From assembly GCA_030386875.1 (NCBI GenBank), contig CM059558.1, forward strand, positions 2,480,001-2,544,000: DNA of 64,000 bases, given 5' to 3'. Shown in pieces: positions 35,580-48,134 of the stretch. Every line of letters starts with the position of its first letter. The first letter of the stretch is position 1. Origin of the DNA: Morinoia aosen (taxonomy: Eukaryota; Arthropoda; Malacostraca; Amphipoda; Talitridae). A program made the position numbers and the translations under genes. Under the pieces are notes generated by a model. It saw only the letters and a program-made list of their open reading frames with translations. It was not told where the DNA came from and made no database searches.

Positions 35580-36325
35580 AATACTACAACACTTCAGCAT
35601 ATCATCCCCAATGAAACGGAATGACCGAACGGCAAAATCGGAATATCAAGACTGTTTTATCACACCTTGCCGCCAACGATCAATCTTCGTGGCCTGATGC
35701 ACTTCCTTGGACGTGCCTGGCACTGAACACCAGCTACCAGAGCGTCATTGAAGAAATTCCATTCTATTTATTCTTTGGTAGGGATGCAGAAATTCCTGTT
35801 GTTGACTGGTTAAAAACCCCTCGCATGGATTACTCTCTAGGTGAGAATTACAGTGCCGAGGTAAGCTTACGACTCTACGATGCGTTCAACACAGTGAAGG
35901 CAAAATCTAAAGCCTCACACGATAAATCGGTGCAGTTAAAGGAGCGCGGAGTGAAGAACAGTCAGGTGCAAGTTGGCGATATTGTTTTATTACACAATCC
36001 GACAGGAAAAGCCGAAGCTGCAAACGCGTGGCCTACAGACTGGAGAGGCCCTTTCCGTGTCCTTAAAAGGAATGCCACAAATGCGACCATTAAAGCACTA
36101 TATAGTAACCGACAAGAAAGGGTTCACTTGGATAGATTGAAAGTTGCTTACCTACGGGGCGAGGCCTTTCCCGGCACGTCGGACGTCGCAGCTGAACCAG
36201 GGAATGGAAACGGATGTGAAACAGTCGAAAGTGTAGAGGAAGACCTGAGGACAGAAAACCACGCAAACGAGAGAGCTGCGTTCAAAGAGCGGCGAAGCTA
36301 CAATCTACGTTCAAGGTGTAGGTGA
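35580..36325 (+). pseudogene. C-terminal integrase fragment, separated by frameshift and stop
   Basis: Between 35570 and 35620 the coding frame changes, and in the new frame a TGA interrupts the conserved H-P-Q-x-N-G stretch. After it, 234 codons from ATG 35621 begin with the TERQNR block that holds the third catalytic glutamate. The C-terminal module (WRGPFRVL, RVHLDRLK) follows, and the frame ends SYNLRSRCR. These are normal Ty3/gypsy integrase C-terminal features. Two lesions so close together mean this copy is inactive for integration. Confidence 0.9.
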
Positions 36326-38856
36326 ATCACCACTTGGATACGAACTGCAGTGGACTGAGATCATGCGTCACCTTAACTTTGCGGGATGTGCTCTTGTGTG
36401 TTGAAGTTCAGAAAAACTCTTGCGTAGGAGTGAGTTTTGGCGTTGCATTGCTTTAATCTAAATGTGTTCTTTAGTAGAATTGTGTTATTCTAGCTGTAAT
36501 TAAATCTAATCTCACTCCCTAGAGTGTGATGCTTCGTTCAATAGGAATATGCACTAGGTTATGTAACTCCAACTTTCTTTGCTCACAAGAATTTTCGTCT
36601 GGACGAAAATCTTGTTGAGTGATATAATCTTATACTATGCTTAATTCTCATTTTTCTCTCTTGCTAAGTAAAGGGAAATTGAGCGTTTATTAGGTTAACT
36701 TCGTGTGTCTCTCAAGAGGAGTACTTTGTGTCCTTTGTAGTATGCTTATATTCCCTCGCCAGCATTTCGTAAAGCGCACGAGCTGAATACGAAATAACTC
36801 TAGTGAATTAACTAGTTTAATCTGAAGGTCTTAGGCTGAGGCTATCTCAGGCTTGCTAATCTTATCAATACCTTTAGACCGTTCATTTTCATAACGGGGA
36901 AAATATGTTTAGCGTCAGATTAAAATTTGCGAATTCTTTCGTGCTGTAGCGTTGAGTTTTCTGACTCTGTGTCTTTCTCTTGCCCTGAAAGAATATCGTA
37001 AAACACGGTATTCCGGAAGGAATTAGTATCATCTTACTCGGTAGTGTAGAACATTTCTTTTCAGACTTAAGGAATTAAATTCGTGGTAGATTAGCGTAGT
37101 ATGTACTTCAGCACAAAACAGGCCAGAACAATTGCATAACACGAATACGTCTTGTATAAGCAGCAAATTAAGGAAAAATCACGTGGAACACAACCAATTG
37201 TTTTACAAGAACGAAGAAGATAGAACAACAACACGACAGAGGGGATAGATCGCACTTGTTATGGAAATGTTTAAAAGGATTGCCCCAAATTCAAGCGTTG
37301 CAGTGAGAGGCGACAAAGACGAATGTATAGCTGGAAACTTGCACCATGCTCAGAAGAATGCGGAGGGCACGAGTAATTGCCTCAGAGCCACTCGCGGTCG
37401 AGCTGTGGCTGTAGACATGGGTCGCTAACAAGCAGAGCCAGGAAAGGGCATCTCAAGTAACTAGTGCCCATGCTTCGGAGTGGATAACAGCACCGGGTGA
37501 CTAAACATCACGATGAGGAAGGAAGGAAGAGAATACGAAAATAAAGCAGATAATGTTCTAGGGCGCCGTAATGTAATAGTGTTCAAAAATGCTTTTATAA
37601 ATGGGTACCCAAATGAACCAATGATAATGCTTTTATATTATTGAGTATTGAATTTAACTTGAAATATTTGGAATTTGCATTGTGACATGAACGCTTAGAA
37701 AGGCATTCCTGAAACTCGCATGCAAGGTTCCTGTGAATTTTTTTTACTAGGCAAACGATCACATTGGAATATTGAAGCCGCATTTTTAGGCATCTCTATT
37801 TATACGTGAAATAAAAAAAAAATTAAAAGAGTTTACGTCGGATAGCCTTTGAATGATACGTACGATCTTCAAAGAATATTAACCCACGAAATTCTCGCAT
37901 AAATAAGAATGTTCACTCGGAGAAGATAAAATATTATTTTGTGTCTATTAGATTCCACGTCGACGTCAAGGAATACTGAGGGGAATTCTACAGGATACCA
38001 GCGTGCACTGCGCAGGATTGTGCCTCGGAATACTTCAGCATTACTTCGTGGGATTAGGAACCCTATCGCGAAGGGAGACTATATTAAATAAAATTTATCG
38101 ATGCTTCTACTCGTGTTCTTCGACAGATCAACATAAGTTCCTGATCTGCCAATTCGTCTGATCAACGAATAGGCATTCATGAGTAATCTGCCGATTAAAA
38201 ATTTGAGTTTGAATAAACGTAATAAAATGTAAGTGAAACATTGCATTTGACATGATTTAGTGGTAATTTGAATCGTGATAATGATACATCTTACAGAATG
38301 AAATCGTGCAGTTAGTGTGGTGTATAGAAATTCATCCGAGTCTGCATATTGGGCTCGCAATACTTCCTCCTGAAATTAAGTACTCATCTTAAGTACTCTA
38401 TTGAAATGCCAGAAGAGAGGCATGGAAGAAAAGCAAATTCGTCAGCTATACCAAAGGAGGCAACATCGAACCCTCAACAACAGCGTCAAGGATTTGGACA
38501 ACAGAACACGCAAGCGGAAATTGAAACTACGAGACATAAAGTCATCAATACTGTAGGATGTTTGAGAATGTAGGGGATGTAACCGTAATACTTTGTGAAT
38601 GTTATTAGGGTTAAGTACTCAAGTATTTAGTACGCACTTCACTTCGGCGGGAAAAACAGATACATCGGTTAGAAGAACACGACACAATATATCACGCTGT
38701 GGCTGATAGTAATGATTGTAGTGTTAATTGTAAGGTACCCTGTTTCTGCGGAACAAAGTTTAGATGATAATGTGCTTAAGTAGAATTTACCATGTGTGTC
38801 TTATATTGGCTGCATACTGTAGTACTTATTATTCAATAAATAGCTGAAAGCTAATT
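36326..38856 (+). other. Long non-coding tract between pol and the 3' LTR, possible captured transcript
   Basis: About 2.5 kb with no credible envelope or other frame. The longest short frames (37261-37428 and 38349-38573) have no recognisable motif. The tract ends with AATAAA (38835-38840), then 16 bases, then 21 A residues, which is the layout of an mRNA 3' end. Its length is unusual for an element of this type. Confidence 0.6.
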
Positions 38857-38877
38857 AAAAAAAAAAAAAAAAAAAAA
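38857..38877 (+). repeat. 21-A run, poly(A)-like
   Basis: Twenty-one consecutive A residues, 16 bases after AATAAA and 39 bases before the 3' LTR. Confidence 0.9.
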
Positions 38878-38904
38878 TTGTCAGGCCAATTTTTTTTTAT
38901 CTCT

Positions 38905-38911
38905 AGGAGGG
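38905..38911 (+). other. Candidate polypurine tract
   Basis: AGGAGGG lies five bases before the 3' LTR (38917), the usual position of the plus-strand priming tract. It is short. Confidence 0.5.
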
Positions 38912-38916
38912 CCGTC

Positions 38917-40641
38917 TGTCGAGAATCTGTTCAGAATGATCAAATTTTGCGAATTAAAAATGAAAATTCTTGTAATTGTGTGTAATGTAACAAATTTTGT
39001 GCTTACGTAAAAAGTTGTGTGTTGAAATGTCTCAGTAAATCCCAGCAGCACAGAGGGGTCGCTTCAACATGAATGTTTTATGTCGCTTAAACATGTATGT
39101 TTTCTTTTATGCCTGTGTGTTTAGGGGGAGCGATAAGAGTTAATGGCTCGAACGTCGGCTGTTGACATTGGGTGTTGTTTCTGGAGGGGCCTATGTTGTG
39201 GTGTTAGCAAGTTTTTTGTTTATTCGGTCGAGCCTTGGAAAATTGAGACGCTTGGAAAAATGCCTACACAAGCGCGAACAAAGTCGCCTTCGTGTCAAAG
39301 ATAAATCGACACACTCAGGACGAGAGAGGCGGTAAAGCCAACGGTCGGGTTCGAAGGAGCTTGAGCGTGGGAAGCAATGAGGCTAAGAAAGAAATAAAGG
39401 CAAGCTGCGGTACTACCAATTAGAAGAGACGTAGGCGGGCGCTCCGAGGCTCCTAAGAATCCTATAGGTCGAATACGAGAGAGCGGGCAACCCTCGGGAA
39501 ATAGGCTGGGCATCTGAGGAACAATGGACAGTTCGACCGGCGAAACCGTAACGTGAGGTGCAACCAAGAAACGCGGGTGTGTTCACAATAACAAACGTGC
39601 TTGATGCAATAATAAGAAAAGTGGCTATATTGAAAATTATACTAAGTTTCACGCTATAATGTAATCCAGAAATTAACACATTTCTCGTTTCACTTGCAGA
39701 AAATTTACGTGTTCCCGTCACCACGTTCACTAAAGGGGAAATTTATCAAAACATAACACACCGTGGGAGTTATTGATGGAACATGGAGATGCTGCACTGG
39801 AAGGGAGGGTAAGAGATGCATTTCTTATAAAAAAAAAAGAAAGAGTAAAGATAGTGTTGAGATAAATATTGCGATAATTCATAGTCAGTCAGTCATTGAT
39901 GCGCTTAAAAAGTAACAAGTTAAATTTTTATCTTTGACAGGCGGGACGGTTATTCAGTCATATGTCTGAGGATTGATCAGCTCGACTGAGGGGAAATCGA
40001 CGTGTGAATACTCTGAAGCGGAATAAGCAAAATAGCGTCATCACTAGACATTTTCTGAACAGTGCATAAGATAGGCCTTTGAACTGAAGCGAGTCGCGGA
40101 CGATTTTTGTGGTTGAAGTGACCATTGCTCACTGTGCTGCTGGAACAACTGAGATAGAAATAGGACAGGATAGATGAATTCTCATGTGTAACTCTTGCAA
40201 ATTTAGCGGCGGCCGGCCAGCCAATATTTCTGTGTAATTATGTGATGTAAGTTATTTGACGTATGCTATTTGATTTCATTACTTAATTAGCATTATTCCT
40301 AACACCATTCATTGTGTGTGCGCTCATTAATGTTTGTATGACGTATAGCTGGAAATTATAAATGTTAAGCATAGTTCATCCTGTGTATCATGCCCCACCA
40401 TATTAGAAGCGATCAATCGTGATACCAAGGAGGGCGCCCAGAAAATGCGCTGCGTAAGTGGGTCAGCGATCCCCGGTGAGTACCTTTATTTTTAGTATAT
40501 GTACTGTAATTGCCGATTATTATTCATTAATTTGTGTTGTATATGCATTCTTTGGAGGTGTGCCATTCCTCAACTCCGAGAGCCGGATCTTCCTGTTAAT
40601 GAAATGTTAACAAGGAGGTGAAGGGCACATTTCTCGTGACA
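38917..40641 (+). repeat. 3' LTR
   Basis: 1725 bp. Differs from the 5' LTR by 8 substitutions that I can see and by two extra A residues in an A-run near 39830. Confidence 0.95.
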
Positions 40642-40645
40642 TAAT
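40642..40645 (+). repeat. Target-site duplication, right (TAAT)
   Basis: Matches 29538-29541. Confidence 0.85.
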
Positions 40646-42688
40646 TTTCGCGTGAACTGTGAGAACAATAACATTATTTCATTTTCACACGGATGGATTT
40701 CAATCACAAATCCAATGGTACCGTCTGCAAGCTGTACACAACTGTTTTTTTCCGAGTAAGATTTTATTTTAAGACAGGAATTGTTTTTCATGGTTATTTT
40801 TTTGTAGCATCTTCCAGCTTGTGTCCTTTCACTGCACTCTTTGTTCAATATTTTGCAGCAGTTCACCCATTTTTGTTCTGTCTCGTTCTCGTGTTTCCAG
40901 TTAGAGTTAGTATAAGCAATATGTTTACAGATTTGATTGAGGGGCTTATAGCCTGATCTCACAGCACTTTTAATGTGAGTACCTAAAAAGGTTTCAAACG
41001 GAAAGCAAGATATGTTTTCAAGATTTCCATACTTGAGGTAATCTTGTGTGAGATGAATCATAGAGTGGACATTGTAAGAAATGAAGCCTCTCCCGAATAG
41101 CTTAGCTGATTTTTCAATGAATACATGGAGAAAACGTTCAATTAGGTCAAGATTATTTTCTTGATTATCTAGTAAAAGCAACTTCATTGCCAATGAGAAA
41201 TGCAAGAAGCTTTTATACACATCCTTACTCACAATTTTAGAGCTACACAAAACCACAACACCACAGTATAATAGGAAAGTCCTGTACTCAGATGCTTTCC
41301 AGTGCACCATTTTTTCGATACCACCTTCTAACTTTCTTGAAAAATCATCAGGTAAATACGTGGAACACTGTAGCAACTTTTCATTAAATTTCATTTTTCC
41401 TTGTGTATTCATATGCATTTTTTTGGCATGCTCTACTAGACTTGAGTCTGTTCAAAAATCTTTTCATGGAACCTAGTAAGCAACAGTGCATGTAATCAAT
41501 CACAAAGTTGCTCACCATATTACATCCAAATTCTTCTAATGGAGACTTTGAGGATGACTTGTGGTGATCTTCATCTCTGCGCTGCAAAAAGCTGTCATCT
41601 GTCCTTTCAGCAGAGTGAAGTGCAGGGAAGACAACAGTGCCATCATGGTACTCGCCATGTTGAATGCAGCGCTCACAGCTTGAATAGCCACTGTGGCTGA
41701 CTATTTCTTTGAGCGTTGATCTCACAGGGGCATCGCACACAAATGGTCCTAGCTTCACTACAAATCCTTTCACTGCCAGAGATTGTCGTAACTGAACAAA
41801 ATCACTCAAGAACTGTTCAAGAAATTCGTTGGTTGGAGGCATGTGATGAGCACATATCTTATTAGTGCAAAATATTGCTGCACAGAATATATGACTGGGA
41901 ATTTCTAGTACTTGCAACAGGATTGGATATGAATTGTATCTAATAGAAGCATTAGTGATTGGTAATCCATCGATTTTAATTTTGATATGTAATATTTCAG
42001 GTTGATTAGCTGCTGAATAAGCTGAAATATATTCTTCTAGCTGAATCCACCAGGATGAAAAATACGCAAACTCACCATTACCCATGTTTCTTACGTTGAA
42101 CTCGTCAACTTTGGGACACAAAGTTTTTACAGAGATAGCCAAGCCTGGATATCGTGGAGCTAACATAGTTAATAATCGATCTACTGCTGCATGGGGAACT
42201 TGTTTCTCTGCCTCAATCCATTTTTTCATGGTAGTTTGAAGAAAATCAGCACAATCAATAGTGCATGTATCAGCAGCGTGCACAGTGTCACCAAGGATGT
42301 TATCAAATAAATTGTGTGATTCATCACTGGAACTCTCACAACTGCTCAACTGAATAAATCTAGCTGGTTCTAGAGGTGGCTCACTGCACCTTACTTCATC
42401 TTCAGAAGTTGAACTTTCTACACCACTCTCTTCTCTATCTATTGATATAGGTCCACTTGTCCCTTTACCAGTTAATAATGGAGTAGGAATGATGGTACAA
42501 TTACCTTGATAAGCATCACACCTTTCACAAGTACAATCATCTCTACCAACACACATACAATCACTACTACTAAGCTTAGGCCTTGTTTCACCATCATCAC
42601 TGTTTTCTGTTGATATTTTAATGCTTTGTTTCACTCGTCGTCGCTTTTGCTTCTCAGACAACTGATGAAAATATTTCCTTTTTCTCAT
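40642..42688 (-). pseudogene. CACTA/EnSpm-like (Tnp2-type) transposase, frameshifted and interrupted
   Basis: From ATG 42688 a 434-codon frame is followed, after a one-base slip in an A7 run (41424-41418 on the plus map), by about 258 codons up to the LTR. The first part has a basic N-terminus, a cysteine cluster (residues 44-64), and then the family blocks IKIDGLPITNASI (D240), FVCDAPVR (D319), SCERCIQHGEY (C338 and C341) and VIDYMHCCLLGSMKRFL (D398). The second part holds LPDDFSRKL, WKASEYRTFLLYCG, GFISYNVHSMIHL and FPFETFLGTHIKS, all typical of animal CACTA transposases. The acidic residues named are candidates for the catalytic triad. The last 58 codons or so lie beyond the LTR element at 29541-29373. 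No introns were needed. Confidence 0.85.
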
Positions 42689-45010
42689 TTTTGTCAGATT
42701 AAGTCACGCCTTCACACGAAAGGTCACTCACGCCGAGAAGCTCTCAACCGAATCTTTGTACCGTCAGATGTAGTACATGATGAACGTTTCTACTACAAAG
42801 GCAACATACTTCTATCATATATGCTGAGTATGGCCTAATTTTTTGCTCATTTCAATGATTTCCAAGTTGCCAAATAGCCTGTAGAAATGTTTCACTGTTT
42901 TTCTGTTGAGAGGCCTTTTTAAATAATGAATGAAAAATTTAAATTAGGGTTTAGTCCATAAGCAATCTGCTATAATAGGAATTTGAAAACATAAGCCTAC
43001 TTTGATCACACTTGTTTCATTTTTCTTGTTTCATACAGTGATTGACTGATCCATTTTTGGGCCAAAACAAACATACATTCTTTAGAGAATACTGATGCTC
43101 CAATACTTGAAAATACCAATCCTGATACATTTTTAAGTTGGAAAAAAATTAGCTAGAAGCCCTACATGGGTTAAGACGAGTGTTATAATGAAATTATTTA
43201 CTACTAGACCTATTTAAAATATCATAATGTCAACATTTAAGTTGTAAATAAGGAATAAAAAAATTACAAGCACTATGTGAACCATATTTTTAAGAAAAAA
43301 TGATATGAAATAAATTCAACCGTGAAGTATTAGCTGTGCGTCTAAAAAGAATCAGTCAGATTTTTCTCATACCGATTAAATTGATACATAACTAGTAGGG
43401 ATGTACCAAAACCTGAATTTTGCCAAAGCCAAAGCTTAGTCCGCAGCAACTTTGCTGAAGACAAAGCTTTGGCCAATTCCGCAGCTTTAGTTTCATTCCC
43501 ACAACTGTAGCTATTTAAGCAGATTTTTAACGTTTTTATTAGTACAATAACTGCTAAGTTGTTATAGCCGGTCATTTATTAATGGTAATTTGCTGTTAAC
43601 AAGTTAAACTTTGCAGTCATACATGCTGTGTATCAATTTTTTTTCTGATCATACTATTCTTGAGAATGTTTGTTAGCAATGCTTGCATGAGTTTAAAAAC
43701 CTAGGTTTTAGAATAATTTCCTTACATAACAGAGCTGACAATCCCAGCCAATTATATGAAAAGCTATACTTAACATTATGAGTTGCTATGGCAAATAGCA
43801 TATAGACAGCTATGCACAATCAAAAAAGTATTTCATTGACAGATGTATCACGGTTCATTTCTGAACAGACTTCTCATAAAATTATCAATAAAAATTAGGC
43901 ATTTGGCATAATACACTAAATTAAAGAATTGAAGTATGAATGAATGAAAGCACTATTTACAATAACCTGTTGACTGTAGCCATTCATTGGGTGAGAAAAA
44001 GGTCAGAAAATATGACACATTGACATGATGCAATCAATCCTGTAGTAAGTGTTATGTCACAGCTTGGTTTTGAATGGGATGCAGTTTTCATCAAATTTCT
44101 CTACACAGTTGTAGCTGACACATTCATACTACAATAAGCTTATGTAAATCTGCTAAACATTTTGTTTCCATGTAGATATTGAAACCCATTAGTAGTCCCC
44201 TAAACTTGCTTTTTAAACTATAAAAAAGATATGATGTGACTACTACATTTACCTTAATTCACTTAGGCCTATACACGTAGGGTAACGACTTAAATGGCGT
44301 AAATACACAATTGCCGTACGAAACTCCATGAAAATCATATACTAACGCTTCAATCAGTTGCTTGATGGTGGTATTCAAGGGAATGACAGTCTGAGCTACT
44401 GCACTACCTCCATCAGGTTAACTGAACATAGCATTATACAGTAGGATTAAAAATGCATTTTATTCGCCAATTGTATACATATGCTAACTGAGTTGTTACC
44501 CTAGCCTATTGGTATGTGTTCCTTATCACAAATGCAAGTGCACATGAAGTGCAAAAATTTTTTTTCAACTAAAATTATTGAAAAACAGTAAAATACACAC
44601 ACACACAGATCAAGAATAGTTAAGGCAAGCTTTGTCAAGTTCTAGTCCCTTCATTTGTGCACAAAAAAAATCTAAAAGTGAGAAAAATCTAGAAAAAGTG
44701 GAAAAAATATTAAAAAAAGAAACAAAATTTTCTTTTCACACTTGCATTTGAGATAAGGAACACAATTTAAGTGAATTATATCAATATTCAGCTTCTAATT
44801 AGGGCCTAAGTACTCTTTTTGGAAGAGTGGCAGTCTGTAATATTGACAATAATTTCTAACAAAATTCTTCACACACAGGTCTAGACCAATTGAGCACTAT
44901 TTTTTAAATCATCATTTATAAAGTCTGCAACTAATTAGGCATTGTTAGAGAAATTAAACGAATGCCTAGCCTAGTAAGGCCTAACTAGCTAAGTTAGGTA
45001 GTGCCTAACT
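42689..45010. other. 5' region upstream of the transposase
   Basis: AT-rich with no recognised exon. A block near 43085-43165 (ACTTGAAAATACCAA, then AGCTAGAAGCCC) resembles 28015-28075, and GATGTACCAAAACC near 43392 resembles GTATGTACCGATACC near 27950. They are probably remnants of a small dispersed repeat. A promoter for the minus-strand genes must lie in this direction but was not identified. Confidence 0.4.
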
Positions 45011-45014
45011 AGCT

Positions 45015-45200
45015 ACTAGGGTAGCTACACCCATGATTTACTGGCCCTGTTGTCAGTAAATAGGTAATGGTCTCCTTAACAAAAAGCAATAGGAGTAAAA
45101 AGACCTCTTTTTCCTAACTGTTTTTTTGTAAATAAGGCCAGGCCAGTATTTGCAACAGGGTCAGTAACTCATGCATTTATAGCTTACCCTGGTGACAAAT
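45015..45200. mobile_element. Small inverted-repeat element
   Basis: The left arm TACACCCATGATTTACTGGC and CCTGTTG (about 45025-45053) is answered by CAACAGGGTCAGTAACTCAT with GCATTTATAG (about 45152-45182). The outer CTAGGGTAGC pairs with GCTTACCCTGG. About 185 bp, non-coding, MITE-like. Target duplication unclear. Confidence 0.6.
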
Positions 45201-47395
45201 TTAGGTAGGAGGGCCTACCTAGGGCTAGGCACACCGTACCTACGCCAAGAATGGCGATGGGCTTGCTTAGCAATAGCACAGATTGCAAAAATATTGTCTG
45301 TACTAAGACAATACACAACCTTTTATTGTTCAATAAGCAACAAATGTATGAAAATAATAACAACCCACATACAGTAGGCCTATATTTAAAACAAATTCTC
45401 ACTGCGCACTCAACTAAGCGAATAACTGATATGGCTCTAAACGACTGCTTGGACGCAGGAAATTTGTAGAACGGCTTTCGATTCAGGGTAAAAAAACAAT
45501 CTTCAGGAAATTTAACATCTCAAAGTAGTGATTACCCTAGATTAGGGTAATTTATGTAATTTTATGCACCAGTTTCAAACAGTGAACTGCTATGTTGAGG
45601 CTGTTGATATACATTTGAAGTAGAAATAGTCTTGAATCTAGGGTAGAGTTCAAGATGGTGCTGGTGGCCCGGCAGTTTGTTATTCGTTCGTTATTCGACA
45701 CTGACTGTTGCAAACGTGTTCAAACTGCGTTGGCGAATCGTATTGTCATTAGTTCTCAAATAAAGTATGATTTTAGTCGTGTCATATTCTATTTGCTTCA
45801 TTTTATTGATTCTGTTTCAATAAATGTATTATAATACAGGACAAATGTACTATTTAAATTCGCGAAGCTTCTTATAACATCATTGAGCCCTAGGCTATAT
45901 GAATTATCCATGAAAATATTCAATACCATAAACAATATGAGTGTTTTTTGATAAAGTGGGAATTTCTAGAAAGCGTTCCCTATCAGTGCATTCGTATTTT
46001 CAAAAATAGGCATATTCGTAGTTACACTCTCCATCGAAGGTTTCTAATTAAACCTATAGGTAGTACAAGGTGTATAAAGTTATTCGATAAACTGTGGGTA
46101 GTATATAAGCAAAAAAGATTGAACGGCGAACCGGAGTGCCCCTTTATAACCCTATGTAGCCAGAAAATGCTCTCAGAAGTACAATATCTTCAATGGCTCA
46201 TGGAAAACACAGAAATTGTTTCCATATCTCATAGCTCTTTCCAATGTGAATAAAATGAATTAAGTACTATTTTCTCCAATGAATGGAATTTTTAAGATCA
46301 GCTTTAGGAGCTTTATATACACTTATTACGCAATCACGCTGGAGCTTCAATGCTACCAAATTTGTAATATATAGAGCGTTACCAGATACAAATAGCCCTT
46401 AAGCCTTAAATATAGTCTGGTGGATTGCCATCTTTAAATCATTCGTGGCGCTCTCCGATGCTACACGTCATGTTGAACTGTCATGGATTTTGAGACGTGT
46501 TTTCAGAGTATAATCGAAGAGATGGCCTTTTCTGCAAAAATATATCTAAGATTCACAGTTTCTCTCTTAAATCATTGCTGTTCCAGCGAAAATTTCTGAT
46601 TGGGCCTCACTTAATGTTGTCACAAAGAGAACCTGTAGTATCACTCTAATTTCACTCTCTACTAGTCTGTAATATGCATTTTTCATGCCTTTTTTATTGA
46701 TAAGTCGTGAAATTCTTTTCTTTTTCTTATTATGTCCCCCAATCGGCTATTTTTTTTTAATTAACAACGCATTTCTGACGCAACTACGTCAGTTGTTGTA
46801 CTCTAACTGAGCGGGGTTTAAAGGTTGACCCTTGTTGGCGGAGGCACGATCGAAATGTTGCCCTGAATACCACATAGGATTGAATAGTGATCTTGGGCAT
46901 TGCGTCGTAAAAACTTCTGGTATATCTCATGTTAATGTTTATATATAACAAGCAGAAGATATTTAGAGAAGAAAGACATTCATGTTCTGTCATACATACG
47001 ATACACTGCATACAAATGCTGTAACTGTAAATTTGTCCCATTCTCATTTCAACATCGACGTGTTCAGATGAAAGTAATACCAGGTACTTAAATGGTGTAA
47101 AATTTCACTGAAAAGTTGCTGTTCAAATGTGAGTAAACATCTGATGTTGCCTTAATTGTATCGAAAATTGGTATTCCTATTTATCGAGCATATTCCAAAT
47201 CTTGCCATTGGGTAAGAAACGAACGCGTGCGTAAATTTTAAATATGATTAGCTTCAATGAATCAATTTAAGTGAACTTGATTATCATGTCATATTATTTC
47301 GATGTTTATTTCAAGGTTCCTCTGACACAAAGAAAAACTTTACACTAGCTACGTTTTATATACATATATATCATCAAGCGCGAAGTCCCGGGGCA
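45201..47395. other. Intergenic stretch inside the large transposon
   Basis: No supported gene. A 101-codon frame at 45948-46253 has no recognisable motif. A first exon of the accessory gene could lie here if it is organised like Spm, but I cannot point to it. Confidence 0.4.
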
Positions 47396-47484
47396 CCTGG
47401 AAATGTATCCAGAAAGAGTTCATCCGCCTCCTTGGTGCATAAATAGGCGGATGAACATAAATAGGCGGATGAAGAAGTGCAAGC

Positions 47485-47583
47485 GCGGCACGTTACCCAC
47501 TGCGCCACCGTCTGCAGATGGTGGCACAGTGCGTAGCGTGCCCTGTGCACTTCTAGGTCCCCGGGTTCGAGTCCTCGTCGGGC
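47485..47583 (+). repeat. tRNA-derived, SINE-like sequence with head-to-head A-box halves
   Basis: On the plus strand TGGCACAGTGCG (A-box-like) is followed about 45 bases later by GGTTCGAGTCC, a perfect B-box. Immediately upstream, inverted, is a second A-box half (minus strand TGGCGCAGTGGGTAACG), giving a palindrome around CTGCAG at about 47512-47517. No matching acceptor stem could be assigned, so a working tRNA gene is unlikely. Confidence 0.55.
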
Positions 47584-47899
47584 CCCCCTGAGAATATATA
47601 TATATCATTTTACAACATCTCACGCAATCTTTAACTGGTACTACATACGGATGGAACTTGAATTAGCAATACATGTAAAAACGCGGTAAATAGAAGTACA
47701 TTGCTCAATTAAAGAAAAAAATGCCAGTTTACATACCTTCGTAATGCAGGAAGAAAACGTCCTGCATGTTAAAAATTTATCAAATTTGAAGTTTACAACG
47801 AAAAACTAATTTGTTTGATCTTCATAACTTACATGCTGCATGCGTATGTTAACACATGCATACTATACATATATTCTTGAAATATCCATGTACTCTCAA

Positions 47900-48134
47900 A
47901 TTGGCTTCCTGACAAATCTTGGACTACCGAATTTTTCTCCACCAATATCGACCTAAACATGCCAAAATCAACGTTGTTCCCACCAACCATAAACAACCAA
48001 TATTTCCTCCACCGAAATCGACCAAAATATGCCAAAAGCAACGTTGAGTATTGGTCGGCATCTCGACCATAATGTTTTCATAACCATAGTCGACCTTAAC
48101 TTCTCATACTCTACTATATTCTGCTATAAGCACA
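47900..48134. repeat. Subterminal repeats, right end of the large transposon
   Basis: TCGACC cores at 47948, 48018, 48063 and 48090. ATCGACCTAAACATGCC and ATCGACCAAAATATGCC recur 70 bp apart. They resemble the motifs inside the left end. Confidence 0.6.

Larger units (their letters stand above)
29542..40641 (+). mobile_element. Ty3/gypsy-type LTR retrotransposon, 11.1 kb
   Basis: Bounded by direct LTRs of 1723 and 1725 bp beginning TGTCGAG and ending GTGACA, with a TAAT target duplication. Internal order is Gag with a CCHC knuckle, a -1 frameshift site, then protease, reverse transcriptase, RNase H and integrase. This order (integrase last) defines Ty3/gypsy. No envelope-like frame was seen. 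Comparing the LTRs by eye gives 8 substitutions and one 2-base length change, so the insertion is young. Integrase is nonetheless broken. It sits in the 3' part of the CACTA-like transposase gene, in the opposite orientation. Confidence 0.97.

Noticed and set aside
36326..38856. Possible envelope gene between pol and the 3' LTR
   Set aside because: No long frame, signal peptide, membrane segment or cleavage motif was seen.
47516..47583. Functional tRNA gene
   Set aside because: A and B boxes are present, but no complete cloverleaf or acceptor stem could be drawn.
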